From: Calycina herbarum
Lineage: Eukaryota > Ascomycota > Leotiomycetes > Helotiales > Pezizellaceae
Direction: 5' to 3'
Assembly (NCBI GenBank): GCA_001414485.1
Contig: LLEY01000072.1
Location: 372,001 to 436,000, forward strand
DNA: 64,000 nt
Shown piece after piece: positions 33,430 through 45,555 of the stretch. The notes beneath the pieces are model-generated. The model searched no databases and was not told the origin of the DNA. It worked only from the letters and a program-made list of their open reading frames with translations. Each line of letters opens with the position of its first letter. Positions within the stretch are counted from its first letter, which is position 1. A program made the translations under genes and the position numbers.

Positions 33430-36017
33430 CTAGTGGAATAGAAATAGGAAAGTCCAGGCTAAGACCGTGATCCATGTCAACCAAATATAAGGCTCAATAA
33501 AGAGTCTGGCGGAAGAACTGTTATTCTCATAGAGGAACATATTGTTCTCTACCTGTGCTTCCTCACTAATGGTCTCGGATGGGGAGAGTTTGGTAGGACA
33601 CCTCTCGGCTCCGTAGTGCACTGCTAAAGGAGTGGTCTCCAGTGTTACGCTCTCGAGTAGAGATTCGAATGCCTCAAGGACATCGTGGGGTACGTGTTAT
33701 CGCTTGGAAAGACACTCCTTTGGCATGTTACCCAGTATGTTGCGCGCTTGGATGTTCAGACCGCGGAGGCAGCTCGATGTTAGTATCTGGATTGATTCTA
33801 TATCGCCATACGCAGCGGCGAAATGTAACACGGTCCAACCTCGGTGATTTCTTGTCCGTATATTGGCTCCCTCGTCAAGGAATAAAAGGAGGCAGTTGTG
33901 TGCATTGAGGCGGATTGCTTCTGTTAAAGGGGTATCGCCGTCCTTGTCGACGTTATTAATATTGGCGCCCTGCGACAGAAAGAATCCGGCGACTTTATAA
34001 TTGTCATTCAAGAGAGTAAAGGACAGCGGTGTGCAGTCATGCGTATTGCGAGAATCCAAAGGGATTCCCCGTAAGAGGAGCGGACGAACGAGAGATAAAC
34101 TGTCACAGCCGGCGGCAGCCGTGTGTAGGAGCGTTGCGCGACGGCCATCCAGTGGAAACGGGTTTTCTGATGCCATAAGCAATACTTCGACGCAGCGATA
34201 TCTTTGTGATTTTATAGCCCTTCGGAGCGGATGGAGAGAGGCTGCGGACTGAGGAGTGTTGACATCTGCCCCAGCGAGCAGGAGTGTCTCCACGGCCCGG
34301 TGGTCACCAAGCGAAGCTGCTAGCCCGAGAGGCGTCTGACCCAAAGAATCCCTAGCATTAATTGGTGAGTGATAGATGGGATTCTCGAGAACTTTCGTCA
34401 AGTTCAGGGGTCGAAGTCCTGCAATCACCTTGTGAACGTGGGTAAACTGGAATATATCCCAGTCCGGGTTAGGAAACAGACGATGTAGCTGAGATTGGAG
34501 CTCAGTCGACGTGATAGTAGTTGGAGCATTTGGCAACATCAACCGAGCAGCAAAGTGCCAGGCGCTCTTGCCTTCGTCGTTTGGAATATGGGGATCGGCT
34601 TGCTTCTGGAGCAGAAACCCGATGAATCGAAGAAATCCTTGGCTAAGAGCTGGGTGCCGCAGCGCGGCACCCAGCACGGAGATGCCATGTCTTGTTTCAG
34701 TGCCATTGATATGCGCATTACCGCTCTGAAGGAGTGCGAGAGCTCCATCGAAGTCTTTCGAGTTTATGCGTGAGAATATGTTGCCAGGAACATAGGGAAT
34801 TCGTCGCGTTATTCGCATCCCAAAATGGCGAATATTAGAGTGAGAGCAGAACGCTAAATGATGGCTCGATTGAGGACCCAGGTTGGAAAAGTGTACCGAA
34901 GGGTTATGGCAGATTCTGGCGCGGGCCCAGGGCACGTTGACACATCACAGTTGATATTTGGCGTTGGCACTCCTGAATATCCCATGAAAAGCGAGCCGAA
35001 GACGAGTTTGAAAGGCCTTGAAGTGCCATATCTCACCTGCCGGCTCCGGTTGCGTGAATGGCAGACACATTGACAACTTGCGTTGCAGACCGGCCTCATC
35101 TGGTAAAATGTGAGATGGGAGAGTGCCGAATACTTGGCGGAAACATCAATCGGACCCGAAGGCGTCGATTCTTTTTGTGGCGAAACCTGACGCTTGGGAT
35201 GTTTAGGTGACATCTTGGCATCTTTGTCAACATGCCCGCTTTCAACGTCAACGCTAGGGCAGATATCTGCAGAAGAGCAGTTTGATGAAGAAGCAGTCGA
35301 TGGCTGCGCGTTCTGGAGAGCGGAGCGGCAACTCGCAAAAAGATCTGAAAGTTCTTGCAATCCTTGTTCCTGCCCATCTGACACAAGAGCAATTCTGTGC
35401 TCGATGTCGTTTAACCTTTGTTGGAGAAGAGTCGAAATCTCCGCCGAGAGCTGTTGACTGTTTCTGATATCGGTAGAGAGGGAGACGAGGCGCATGTCCA
35501 TGGCATGGCCGTGACATCTAAGTTTTCGAGTAAGCTGCAAGCTATCAAAATCAACCAAGAGCGCTTACGCAGAGGAAGAAACTATAAGTTCCATGATGGT
35601 GACCCTCCTTTCTCTTAAACTCCGCTTCATCTGATCAATCTTTCTTCGGCACTTGAGCCATCGTAATCTGTTAGATTTTGAGCCTTTCAATGCTTCATCC
35701 TCTTGACCACCGAACTTGCTCAACGTGTCTTGAAGGTTGGTCCAAATTGGGGTCGCTTGATTTATTTGTCGTTCAATATCCAGGGCAAGGCCATGAGCGG
35801 TGCCAAAAGTTTGCCATGGTGGGATATCTTTGATCTGGTGAAGCAAATGGCACGCCTGGTTTAAAACGGCTTTGGAATCATTGGCCTCATTTGCCAGAGC
35901 GATAATCTCGATTGGGACCTCTCTCCAATTTGATATAAGGCTCTGAATAGCATTTGAGCTGCGGATAACAACGTCTAGAAGAGACAGTACAGATGAGATA
36001 GCCCCCAACGCCTCCAT
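33430..36017 (-). pseudogene. Ankyrin-repeat protein with fungal STAND-type N-terminal domain, broken
   Basis: Exon 1 (36017-35569, minus strand) starts MEALGAISSVLSLLDVVIRS, a helical N-terminal domain of the type found on fungal NACHT/STAND proteins. It is spliced (51-nt intron) to exon 2 at 35517, which has a Ser-rich linker and a Cys block (CNASCQCVCHS) followed by FGSLFMGYSGVP. The frame meets TAG at 34854-34856, and family-like sequence resumes one frame over (RHFGMRITRRIP) with about five ankyrin repeats, e.g. GQTPLGLAASLGDHRAVETL. That ORF stops at TAA 33697-33699, yet the same frame stays open for another 88 codons, ending in a membrane segment (WLTWITVLAWTFLFLF). One frameshift and one nonsense change therefore split an otherwise complete gene. 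It is divergent from the HET gene. Confidence 0.7.
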
Positions 36018-36591
36018 CGAATTGGTGGTTGACAGAACAGGTCTCAATACAATTTCGCATTTGAAAACGTCTCAGAATTCGACAGTATCCCGCGTATATG
36101 AGGTCTGCATCGATAATTCTGGATCTGGATCTGGATCTGCGGGGTCGAGTATCAAAGGTTTGAATGTTCGCTTGAGCTTGAGGCTGGCTGTAGCTAACCC
36201 TGCCCCCTCGAGGCAGAGAGCACCACCACCATTCGGCGGGCGTCGTCGGGCGAGGAAACAACCTCAGCTATCTTACGTGGCTTGCTCCTATTGCATCATT
36301 TACATTCACACATCCTGCTTCTACCAGCAACCAGATCTACAAATATGGGCGCCTTCTTTGTTCGAAATAAGTGGTACTCGAACAGATCTTTTGGGCAGAA
36401 ACGCTGTTGCACAAACACTAAGCGACCACCGAAATCGGGCTCCAGTACTTAATGCTTATAACTACCGTTGTCTGCCACGAAACTGGAAGGCCCATACCCG
36501 CCAACCACATAACCTCGTTGGATGAAAACACTCCCAGCATCTTCTAGTTCCAAATCCTTGGAGAGATTTCTTCATGCAATAGAATTAGCTC
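36018..36591. promoter_or_regulatory. Shared upstream region of the ankyrin and HET genes
   Basis: A 574-bp gap between divergent start codons at 36017 (minus) and 36592 (plus). It includes a short GGATCT tandem repeat (about 36118-36139). Shared control of the pair is an inference. Confidence 0.4.
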
Positions 36592-38499
36592 ATGCCCATG
36601 GCTACACCACCAGCAGCGAATCGCCTCGTTCTTAATCAGCCTGTGCAAGCTCCATCGAGCTTGGTTTGTACGAGGTGCTGGGACGTCTGCTTCTCCACGA
36701 CAGATTTTCGCGGGCTTTGCCAGACCCGAAGGGAACTTTGCAAGAACGAAGGCGAATACCGCGTCTCCTACACAGTCGACAAAAAGCACACAAGCGAGTC
36801 GGCTTTGAATGGTTGCGGGTGGTGCTCCCTGATCAATCGCCTTGACGACGAGAGCGAATACTCAATCCCTTCCGAATTCATAGGAGAAAAGTGTATAATT
36901 GAAGTAGAACTTGGCATTGGATGGCTGCATGAGGAATATACACCGAACGGCAACAACCGATACAGACTCTGGGTAAACAGAGTTTGTTCACACTTGAGTG
37001 CATGTATAACTGAGGACAGCGCAGTCTCAAACATCGTTACGGCACGACCGCTCCATACCGATGTTGCTTCGGACTTGACGTTGGAGAAAATCCAGCAGTG
37101 GATACAGAAATGTTCCACACACCTAGAGTGTGGAGCCCTCTCCGACTCTCCCCTCCCCACCAGGCTCATCGAAGTGGCACCCGAGGACGGAGTCGGAGAG
37201 CCTCGAATAATCTCAACTAACGGAGTTCGAGGCAAGTACGCAGCGCTCTTTTATTATTGGGGCGGTAAGCAGCTTGACATGACCATCAAAGAAAACGTTG
37301 CCTCTCGCTTCCGGCAGCTTGATACAAGAGAGCTTTCCAAGACCGTGTTACAAGCCATCCAGACAACCAAGCGCTTGGGGCTTCGATATGTTTGGGTCGA
37401 TGCAATTTGCATCATCCAAGATGATGAGGAGGATAGGACCAACGAGATCAGGCAAATGGGCGACATTTATCGGCAAGCCTACTTGACCATAGTGGCTGCC
37501 AACGCCGCCCGTGCAAGCAACGGATTCTGGGATATCCGACCATCGCAAGCCTCAGCGACTAAAATGCAATTCTGGAGCAGCACTGGCGAAGTGAGTTGGG
37601 TGTGGGTGCACGAGGACGGGTGGTATGGCGACGAGTCAGAGCCGATCAACACCAGATGCTGGACGCTCCAGGAAAGGCTGCTCTCCCACAGACTTGCCAT
37701 ATTCGCATCTCACACGATTCAACTTCAATGTCAACATGCCATCGTCAACGTGGGAGACTCACTGAACATTCCGGCGGGCCTTGGTCCATGGCGCCTGCCA
37801 TCCGGTCTCACGTACCCACTTCCTCAGGTCAAGGCGAAAGGTTTAACGACGGAGGCGTTAATGGAAGAATGGAAGAATGTCATTACGCTTTACTCCAAGA
37901 GGGACATAAAGCGGGTGGAAGAGAGGTTAGTGGCTCTGTCCGGTCTTGCTCAGGCATTCAATGAAGTCTGGTCGTGGGCATCATACCCAACATCGATTTC
38001 ATACCGCAACGGTCATAAGTTGCAAGACATGAAGTCGTTCGACGTCGAGATATTGTCGTCGACGTTCCAACTCCAGAACCCCTTGCTACCCTTCGGCAAA
38101 GTTTCGGCAGGGAGAATTGTGCTCAAGGCACATGTAAAGCTGGCGACATTCGTTCCACCTGCTGGATTATCGTGGAAATGTTTTATCGCATCACCACCTA
38201 AGCGGTCACCTGTACCACCATCGGGGATATATCCATCTGATTTTACGTTGCCGGGTTGTATGATACACGTAAGATTTGATTACCAAACTCCACATCAAGA
38301 AACGGACGTGGTATGCCTGGCGCTAGCATCCCGGAGCTACGAATACGATGGGGTTAATTACACATCACTGGACGGACTGTTGATAGAGCGAACAACCCAA
38401 AAAGATTTTCCCTCTGAATACCGGCGTATTGGCAACTTTTTTGGAGCAATGCAGGAGGAGTTTGCTGGATCCGAAAAACAAGAAATAGCTTTAGTTTAG
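36592..38499 (+). CDS. HET-domain (heterokaryon incompatibility-type) protein, probable internal deletion
   Basis: A single exon of 635 aa; the start may be Met1 or Met3. An N-terminal Cys pair (CTRCWDVC) is followed by a linker. The HET domain covers residues ~210-370: YAALFYYWGGKQ, RYVWVDAICIIQDDEEDRTN, IYRQAYLTIVAANAA and NTRCWTLQERLLSHRLAIF. The family is implicated in nonself recognition and cell death after hyphal fusion. At 37950-37975 the sequence passes from LSGLAQAFNEV directly to WSWASYPTSISY. Relatives have about 45-60 residues in between (the LAGLW/LLW block before the APSWSWAS motif). An in-frame deletion is therefore likely. The downstream half is otherwise normal. The ORF itself has no stops. 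Confidence 0.85.
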   Translation: MPMATPPAANRLVLNQPVQAPSSLVCTRCWDVCFSTTDFRGLCQTRRELCKNEGEYRVSYTVDKKHTSESALNGCGWCSLINRLDDESEYSIPSEFIGEKCIIEVELGIGWLHEEYTPNGNNRYRLWVNRVCSHLSACITEDSAVSNIVTARPLHTDVASDLTLEKIQQWIQKCSTHLECGALSDSPLPTRLIEVAPEDGVGEPRIISTNGVRGKYAALFYYWGGKQLDMTIKENVASRFRQLDTRELSKTVLQAIQTTKRLGLRYVWVDAICIIQDDEEDRTNEIRQMGDIYRQAYLTIVAANAARASNGFWDIRPSQASATKMQFWSSTGEVSWVWVHEDGWYGDESEPINTRCWTLQERLLSHRLAIFASHTIQLQCQHAIVNVGDSLNIPAGLGPWRLPSGLTYPLPQVKAKGLTTEALMEEWKNVITLYSKRDIKRVEERLVALSGLAQAFNEVWSWASYPTSISYRNGHKLQDMKSFDVEILSSTFQLQNPLLPFGKVSAGRIVLKAHVKLATFVPPAGLSWKCFIASPPKRSPVPPSGIYPSDFTLPGCMIHVRFDYQTPHQETDVVCLALASRSYEYDGVNYTSLDGLLIERTTQKDFPSEYRRIGNFFGAMQEEFAGSEKQEIALV

Positions 38500-38546
38500 A
38501 TCACCAATACATATACCAAATTAAAAGGAGAAAATCGTGTTAGGCT

Positions 38547-38860
38547 TTAAAGCACCGAGTGGCACGTAAGGGACAAACGAATGTAGAGCCAAAAATGGTT
38601 CCCGATGACCCTTGTCGCACCCAAAATAGGACCCGCTCCTAGAGACAAGACGAGGAAAGCTACAATTGATCTCATTGGTAGGTCGCGTGCGAGTCTCAAT
38701 TTGATCGATCGGGCTGTACCTTCAACTATCATCTGGTTGGAGTCATATATTTTGGATTTGAAGTGACTGGGGTCGTTCAGTACCCATTTGCCGAAATCGA
38801 CAACACGCCCACGTCTTAAATGCTCCTTCTCGTCAATGTATACTGGATGGGAAAAAATCT
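38547..38860 (-). pseudogene. Coding-like exon, possible membrane protein C-terminus
   Basis: The minus-strand frame is open from about 38860 to a TAA at 38547. It reads VYIDEKEHLRRGRVVDFGKW, IVEGTARSIKLRLARDLPM and a hydrophobic run SIVAFLVLSLGAGPILGATR. A good acceptor (pyrimidine tract then CATCCAG, with CTGAC branch) lies just upstream at about 38853. No upstream exon joins in phase. It lies directly downstream of the RelA/SpoT remnant on the same strand and could be its last exon or a separate relic. Confidence 0.3.
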
Positions 38861-38899
38861 AAAAAGTCGGCTGCTGTCAGACTTTGTTTCGATTCCTTG

Positions 38900-39735
38900 T
38901 TGCCCAAAAGCATCCATTTGATTGGTTCTTTATTATGTGACGATAATAGGTTGTGACTAAGGTCCGTGGCTACTTTTGAAATAGTTTGCCATGTTCAAAG
39001 TGTGTACAAGCCTTAAGGCCCAGAAGCGCGGTCGTAAATATGAAGGCTCGTCAGGGTTGTGGAGCGTTTTGACCTGGGTCATGCTAAGCTCTTCCACCAT
39101 CTGTAGAGGCAGCAAGCAATCGAGTGGCAGATTTGCCGAGCCACTCTAGCCTTTTGGCAAGACCTTTTATTTGAAAATTTCCATCGGAATCCGTTGCTTT
39201 TAAGGCTGCCAGGAGCCTCGTTAAACTTTCCCGTTGGGGCTCTTTCGGCGGATGTATGCCTTGATCTTCGTAGAATTTGGCGAGAATGGCTTCCAGTTCC
39301 CACGATGTCCGAACAAAATTGTTGCCTTCTGCCGCACGTATCATGTCTTGTCTTTTTGTCGTTTGTTCCAATTGCTCCAGTGCAACTTGACCGGTCATGA
39401 TGATGCCATTGAATAGATCTATAAGCCGTAATTAGTCCTCAGATGGTCGTTCTGCGCCCAAACTTTTGGACACTATATCGTGCTCTACGCCTTGCCATGC
39501 GTACATGACTGCTGTTGCCAATTGAATTTCAACTAGGAAGTCTTCTCCAGGTCGATTTCTAGTGCCCCTATCTGGTAGGCTATCTCGTCCAACTTTGACG
39601 ATGACATGATACGCATCGTATCCGGGAAATACCCTCCTTCCTGGGGGTGATAGTAAGCTGGTTTGCTGGTTGTTACTACCCTCATCTTGCTTCCGGTTTT
39701 CCATTTCCTCTATGCGTTTTTGCAAACTGGGTATT
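38900..39735 (-). pseudogene. RelA/SpoT-like gene, 3' part (split by LINE insertion)
   Basis: On the minus strand the fragment starts IPSLQKRIEEMENRKQDEG and carries the second half of a RelA/SpoT synthetase-like domain: PGYDAYHVIVKV, then FLVEIQLATAVMYAWQGVEH and DIVSKSLGAE. Relatives have the same GY..YH / EIQ...WAxxEHD pattern. The frame is cut by TAA at 39432-39434 (in SED*LRLIDLFNGI) and then stays open to 39084. Further coding-like sequence (VEELSMTQVKTLHNPD, SYLRPRFWALRLVHTLNMA) follows one frame over to about 38935. Bacterial relatives make (p)ppGpp; fungal members are uncharacterised. The other part lies at 45570-45740. Confidence 0.7.
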
Positions 39736-39749
39736 CTCGGGTCGCGATC
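39736..39749. repeat. Target-site duplication, left copy (14 bp)
   Basis: CTCGGGTCGCGATC, identical to 45556-45569 on the other side of the LINE. It is the direct repeat expected from target-primed reverse transcription. Confidence 0.95.
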
Positions 39750-42700
39750 TATTTATTTATTTATTTATTTCTATTTAACGTCAGGCGGAGTCTAGCTCGC
39801 GTGGTCTAGGTCCTAAAAAGTCCCAAAAGAGGGCAAATGACGCTAGGGGGGTGCCCTAGGCTACAGGGGGTGTAAACGAGTAAGCTAATTTACAAGAGAT
39901 AGTTTAAAGAGAAGCTCCACTTTCGGAATAGCCCTTATCCTTAACTAGTTTATAGAATCAGGGAAAGACAAAGGAGATATATATAAAAATGTAGAAAAAG
40001 AAAGGAAAAGAGAGTTTTAACTATCTCGAGGAACAGATCTTTATAAAGAACTTAGTCTTAGAATAGACCTTATTAAAAAGCTCTTTATAACTAGGTCTAA
40101 ACAGGAGTTGAGGATTTCTCTCTACCTTAGCTAATAGCCTTAGCTCTTTATTCTTTACAAGCTTATAAAAGAGTAGGTAGAATTATACTTTAGCCTTTTT
40201 ATATTTGTAATTCCCGGATTCTAGTAACATGTTAAGGTAGTAGAATCAAAGGTAGTAGAATCAAAGGTAGTAGAATATAAAGTCTCCGTAACTAGTATAA
40301 GCTGTAATAAGCCGAGCTAAGACCTCTCTTAGTAGCTAGAGAGTTCTAGGTTTCGAGAGCTAGGAAGTAAGACCTAGCCTCTTATAGATATCTAAGAGTA
40401 TTATCTACTAAAGCTTATTCACGAGCTTAACCTCTATCTCTTTAACTTCTCTCTTAAGTATAGTAGTACAGAGTAAAGAAGAGCTAGAGAGAGGTGTTTA
40501 AGCTACTTTCTCTACAGCTTTGTTAATAATTTCATTCCCTCGAATTCCTATATAACTAAGGTACTACTGTATCTAGATCTTCCCTAGGTATAGCTAAGTA
40601 AAGTCGAATACCTTATTAAAGGTTTCTTATAAGGTGCTATAGGATCAGTAGGTTAGCTATAGTATAGCCTCGAGGTTATTAAGGCAAATCTAGTACTTTA
40701 TAGCTAAGGACTAAAAAGGGGATACGAGAGTAAGCTTAAGACTGTGTAAGGTAGCTCTTACTTCTATATTATATATTTCTAAGGTTTTACTAAAAGAGAA
40801 GAGCTTTATATTTAAAACAACCCCTCCTCTTATAAAGTATACGCCTTCTCCTATGTTTTTATCGTCTAAGCAAGAGCTGTTAGTAAATATAACTAGGTCT
40901 ATAGACGGAATAGAGGCGAGGAATTTAAGGAATTCAGCTTTATAAGAGTCTTTATTACTGCTAGGGCTCGGGCTAGCTACGTTAAGAAGGCAGGCTTAGC
41001 AGTTAAACCCTCTACTCTACAGAGGGTCTTAAATTAGATCGACTTCTTCTGAAGAGAGGAGAGGTTTAGAAGAGCGGTAAATAAGCCTAGCCTTTAAGCA
41101 AGGGTTATTTATACATCGCTTAAGCGGGTATACTAAGTCGAGTCGTCGAGTTCTAGCCTTAAAAGCTCCGCTTTTTACTATAAGAGTAATTTCAGTAGCT
41201 AGGAAGCTAGATTCTATAAAGAGTACTAAGGTAGGAGTGGTTTTATAAACCAGAAGGATAATCCTAGTATACTTTATAACTACTCTATCTAAGAGAGTTA
41301 GGTAGCGGCTAATCCGATTATTTATAGTACCTACTTAGCCTATTTTCGTATAACCAGAGTACTAGGTCTCGTGCTTAAAATAGGTAATTAAGAGGATATA
41401 AGTAGTAACTACTTATTTCAGCAAATACGAGGAGGATCCTCTTACTATGTTTATTATTCCTTTAAGAGTATTAGCTATAAGTATAGCTTTACTAGCTATT
41501 CTTTTGATATAGCTATAAAAGGTAAGACGAGGGTCAAAGAAGATACTAAGCTACCAGAGTTCCTATATAAGCTATATTATCTTTCCTTTAACTATAATAG
41601 CAAGGGGCGGCTAGATACCTCTCCCTCTTTATTTCCTTTTATAAGAGAAGTAGATAAGTTCTGATTTTTCAACGTTAAAGGTAATACTCTTGTCTATACT
41701 CTACTTAAGTACGCTTACTACCTACTTTACCAAGTCCTTGATATTCCCTACTTTTAAAGGCCTGAAAGTAAGTAATCTAATATCGTCGGCGTAGTTAAAT
41801 CTCTATACTACTAGGAGAGAACTAACTCCTAATCTAAAGAGGGGCTGGATATAGAGTATAAAGAGGATCGGTAAGATAGGCGAGCCTTATAGAAGGCTAT
41901 ACTAAAGCGAGGTAGTATTACCTACTTCTCTATTAAGCTTTACTTTTACTAATCTATTAGTTAAGAAAGAGAAGACCTATTATACAAAGTAATACAGCTA
42001 TCTTTACTCTCTTAACCTTTTAATCAGACGGCTAGGGAGTACTACGTTAAAGGCGCTCTTAATATCAAGTGTAAGAAGAGAGGCTTCCTACTTGTCCGTA
42101 AGAGCTGACTTGATATCAAAGGTAAGACAAGTAGTAAGGTCTATAGCAGCTCTTAGTAGAAGAGCCCTGAACTAGTTCTACTCTAGAATAGAGTACTTAA
42201 TAGCTATTTAAGAGACTTACTTAGCAAGGAGCCTTTTAAGCTCTTTTCTAAGGACCGAGAGCAGAGTAATTAGCTAGTATACTTAAAGAGAGGACTTGTC
42301 TTTCTTATTAGGTTTTAGGATAATAGCAACGACGGTGGATTAGTAGATCTTCGAGTAGAAGCTTATCTCTATATAGCCTTTGAATAGTAGGAAGATAAGG
42401 TTCGAGATCTATAGCTAGGCTACTTTAAGGACCCCTGTTACTAGCTTATCTTCTCCTAGTACAGTTAAAGCTTTACTAAGGATTAATTCCTCAACCTTAT
42501 GTAAAGTAAGGTCTGCTTATAAGAAGGCCTAAGTAGAAGTAGTTAGAGTATTAAATAGTATATCTCTAACTTCGGCCTTATTTATAAGCAGCTCTTATAT
42601 AAGGATCTTCTACTTCTCCTAAGTAGTAAAGCTTAGCTAACCTACTAAGTCTCTTAAAAGAGGAGACTTATATATTCTAGTGCTCTAGTACTACTTATAA

Positions 42701-45555
42701 ATCTTAAAGACGTCTTTACTCTTTATAGCCTTATCGATTAGGTTATAGAAGTATTCTCTCTTTACCTTCTAGATTTCCTATCTTAGACTCTTACGAAGAG
42801 ACTTTAAGGCTTAAGAGCTTACGTTAAGCCTTTGTACCTACCTTACCTTAGTAGCTGTTATTTAGCATTCCTTATTCTACTAAGGGTGTCTAAATCTATG
42901 TCTAAGACCTTACTTAGTACTACAGAGGTACGCGCTATATATACTCTTAGTAATAAATCCTACTAAGGCCTCTAGCGATTCCGTATTTAGTTATTACGTA
43001 AGTTTATATAGCTATTACGTTTTAAGCTTACTTTAGAGAGTAGTCTCAAAGGTTTTAACGTTAAGAGTACTAAGTTTCAAAGGCAGATCCTTCTCTATTA
43101 GGTTTCCTATATATAGAAGCTAGGTAAGAAGTAGAAGGTAGTTAGAGCTATACTCAAAGGTAAGGTCTATCTTAGTAGACGCCCCTCTTTAGTAGAGGTT
43201 ACTTAAGCAAAAGGCAAGGTCGAGGGTATTACCGAGGTTATACGTTTACGTCCTAGGAGGGGTAGAGAGTTATAGCCCTCTATCCTCTATCTAGTTAATA
43301 AGCGAGGAGGCTTGTATACTTTCCTGTCTAAGGAAATCCGGTTACTAAAGCTAGCTTTTTAGGTTCAAGTCGCCAGCTATAAGGGTATTCGTTATAGTAA
43401 TATATTATAAGTAAAGGACAAGGTTAATAGCCTCTTCAGCGCCCTTAGCGCCTAGGGAGGCGTTATATATATTAAGAATATATAATAGGAAGCCTTAAAA
43501 GAGTATAATCTTAATATAAACAAGGTCTTAGTATTTAAGCAAGGATATAATCAGTGTTTATTAACTTAAGAGAATCCCCGCTCCTTTTCGTATAAATATA
43601 AGCACTCTAGAAGGGTTATCGTTCTAGTTATATATAGGTATAAAGCAAGTATAATTCAGGTAGCGTCTTATAATCTAATAGCTAATCTCTCTCTAGTATA
43701 TATACGGTTCCTAGATAAGGACTATGTCGACTCGTCTAGAGTAAGCTAGTTAAAGAACCAGCTCCTAGTACTTACTAGACTTATAAACGTTAATCTATAA
43801 AACTTAGAGGCAGTGGTTTTTAGCAAGCCCTTATCTACTTATAGAGAAACTATAATAGTATTTTCTCGGGTTCTTTAAATAGAGAGGTCGTCGGAAGCCT
43901 CTTCTATAAGAGTGTTTATAAGAGTATTAAGATCATCTTCTTAGGATAGTAAGATAGACGAGGTAGGCAAGGTAGGCGAGGTAGGTAAGGTAGGCGAAGT
44001 AGGCAAGGTAGTTAAGTTAGCAGAGCTATCTATTCTAGCTTATAAGGTAGCTAGAGCTTCTATGTCTCAGCTACTACAAGAGGAGTCTTCCTCTCTTCTT
44101 ATCTATATTTTATTATATACTTACTAAATAGTTCTCTTATTCTCGGTTAAGAGGCGTATCCCTAAGTTCCTTAGTCTAAGCTAGTACCCTAGGTTGTCTA
44201 AGGCGTAAGGTCTACTATAATATAAGCACTTTAGCTTATACTATATATGTTTTAAACATATAGAGTAAAAGTCTTCAGAGTGTTAAGTAGTACCGTATAT
44301 ATAGCACTGTTAGTTCTTCTCACAGTTCCTTTAGTTATACTACCCCTAGTACTTAGAGCACTATATAATTATAGAAACCTTAGAAAGAGGTTTAAAGAAG
44401 ACTCTTCTACTAAGAAGAGATGTTATGTCTAGGATAGCGTAGCTATCCCAGGCTTCTTCCTTTTTAAAGAAGATAGTCTAGGAGGTGTAGAATAGCTTAT
44501 CTAATAATAAGATCCTTATTATATTAACCTTTATAGAGGCTATTCTAATTCGTTCTTTGATTACTATAGCTACTACTTTAGAAGTAATAGAGACGAGGGT
44601 CGATATAATTACTTCTTTTTCGTTAATCTCGACAGCTTTAATACTTTAAGGTATCTCTAACAAGTAGTATACTACCTAGTTTTATAAGGTCTTAATCTTA
44701 GCTATAGAGAATAGCGTCTATATAAATACCTTCTTTATTAATAACAAGGCTTCTAGAGCAGCCTCGTTCTTTAGTATAATAGCGAAACCAGAGCTAACTA
44801 AGAGGACCTCTTATACAAGCTCTTTATAGCCTATCTTTAGATTACAGAGGGTAAGAAAGATAGCTAGAGCAGAATATTTCCTTTCTAAGGAATCAAGAGG
44901 TAGTCGAATAAAGACTCTAAGGTCTAGTTTAGCTAAAGAACCCTTGTTCTTATCCTTCTATAGCTTTAAAGTACTAGTAGAGAGAAGGAGAGAGTAGAGT
45001 ATTATTACTAGTATACTTTCAGGTACTAAGGCACCTTTTATAGTCTATATATATGAAAATTTTTCAACCGAGCCTAGAGAGAGGGGAGGAGTCGTAGATA
45101 GCGTAGGGCCCTCTCTATATGTAATAGAGGAGGTTTCTAAGATCAAGGGTAGTAGGGGGGGTATCCCTAAGGTATATGCTTAGTAGAATAGTAGGCTAAT
45201 ATTAGCAACTTAAGTACAAAAGGCTCGGAGGTAGAGAAGAAGGTTAGAAGGGGCTTTGTTAAGAGTAGTACTTAGGTGGTAATCTACAGCTTCTATAGTT
45301 CCTCCGAAGAAGGTTTAGCCTATAGTACTACGCTTAAGAGCTTTAGAAGTTGCTAAGACAAAGTACTATTGTATATTCGGAAGGGGGGGGATTAGGCGCC
45401 CTCCCCCTTTTCCTAGGTCTCTTCTTAGAGGCGTAGGTAAGGCCGGAGGCCTCCTAAGGGAGGTTTCCATAGAAGGAAATCGGCTTATTAAGTGCGAGTA
45501 GATGAGAGCGAGTGATTTAGAACAAAAAATTCGATCTACGAAAGAAGGTGGCTTG
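39750..45555 (-). mobile_element. Tad-like LINE retrotransposon, copy 1, RIP-degraded
   Basis: This 5.8-kb element lies on the minus strand, bounded by a perfect 14-bp target-site duplication. Its 3' end (left) is an AAAT-repeat tail at 39750-39770 on the complementary strand; its 5' end is at 45555. Reading leftwards there is a zinc-knuckle ORF1 region (about 44.4-44.2 kb), an APE-type endonuclease (DIVLI*EPYI near 43.72 kb), a reverse transcriptase with YADDIRLL near 41.79 kb and an RNase H region near 40.9 kb. Every frame is full of stops, mostly TAG where TGG or CAG is expected, so no protein can be made. Both ends are present, so the insertion was nearly full-length. The base composition (frequent TA, rare CA/TG) is typical of RIP. 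Confidence 0.9.
43958..44010. repeat. 10-bp minisatellite inside LINE copy 1
   Basis: Five imperfect units of AGGTAGGC plus two variable bases (AA, GA, or TA with a T). On the element's coding strand this gives repeating Pro-Thr-Leu/Ser codons. I did not see an equivalent array in copy 2. Confidence 0.7.

Noticed and set aside
34850..34935. Intron to join the two ankyrin ORFs
   Set aside because: No GT...AG pair of normal length keeps the conserved blocks on both sides; a frameshift explains the data better.
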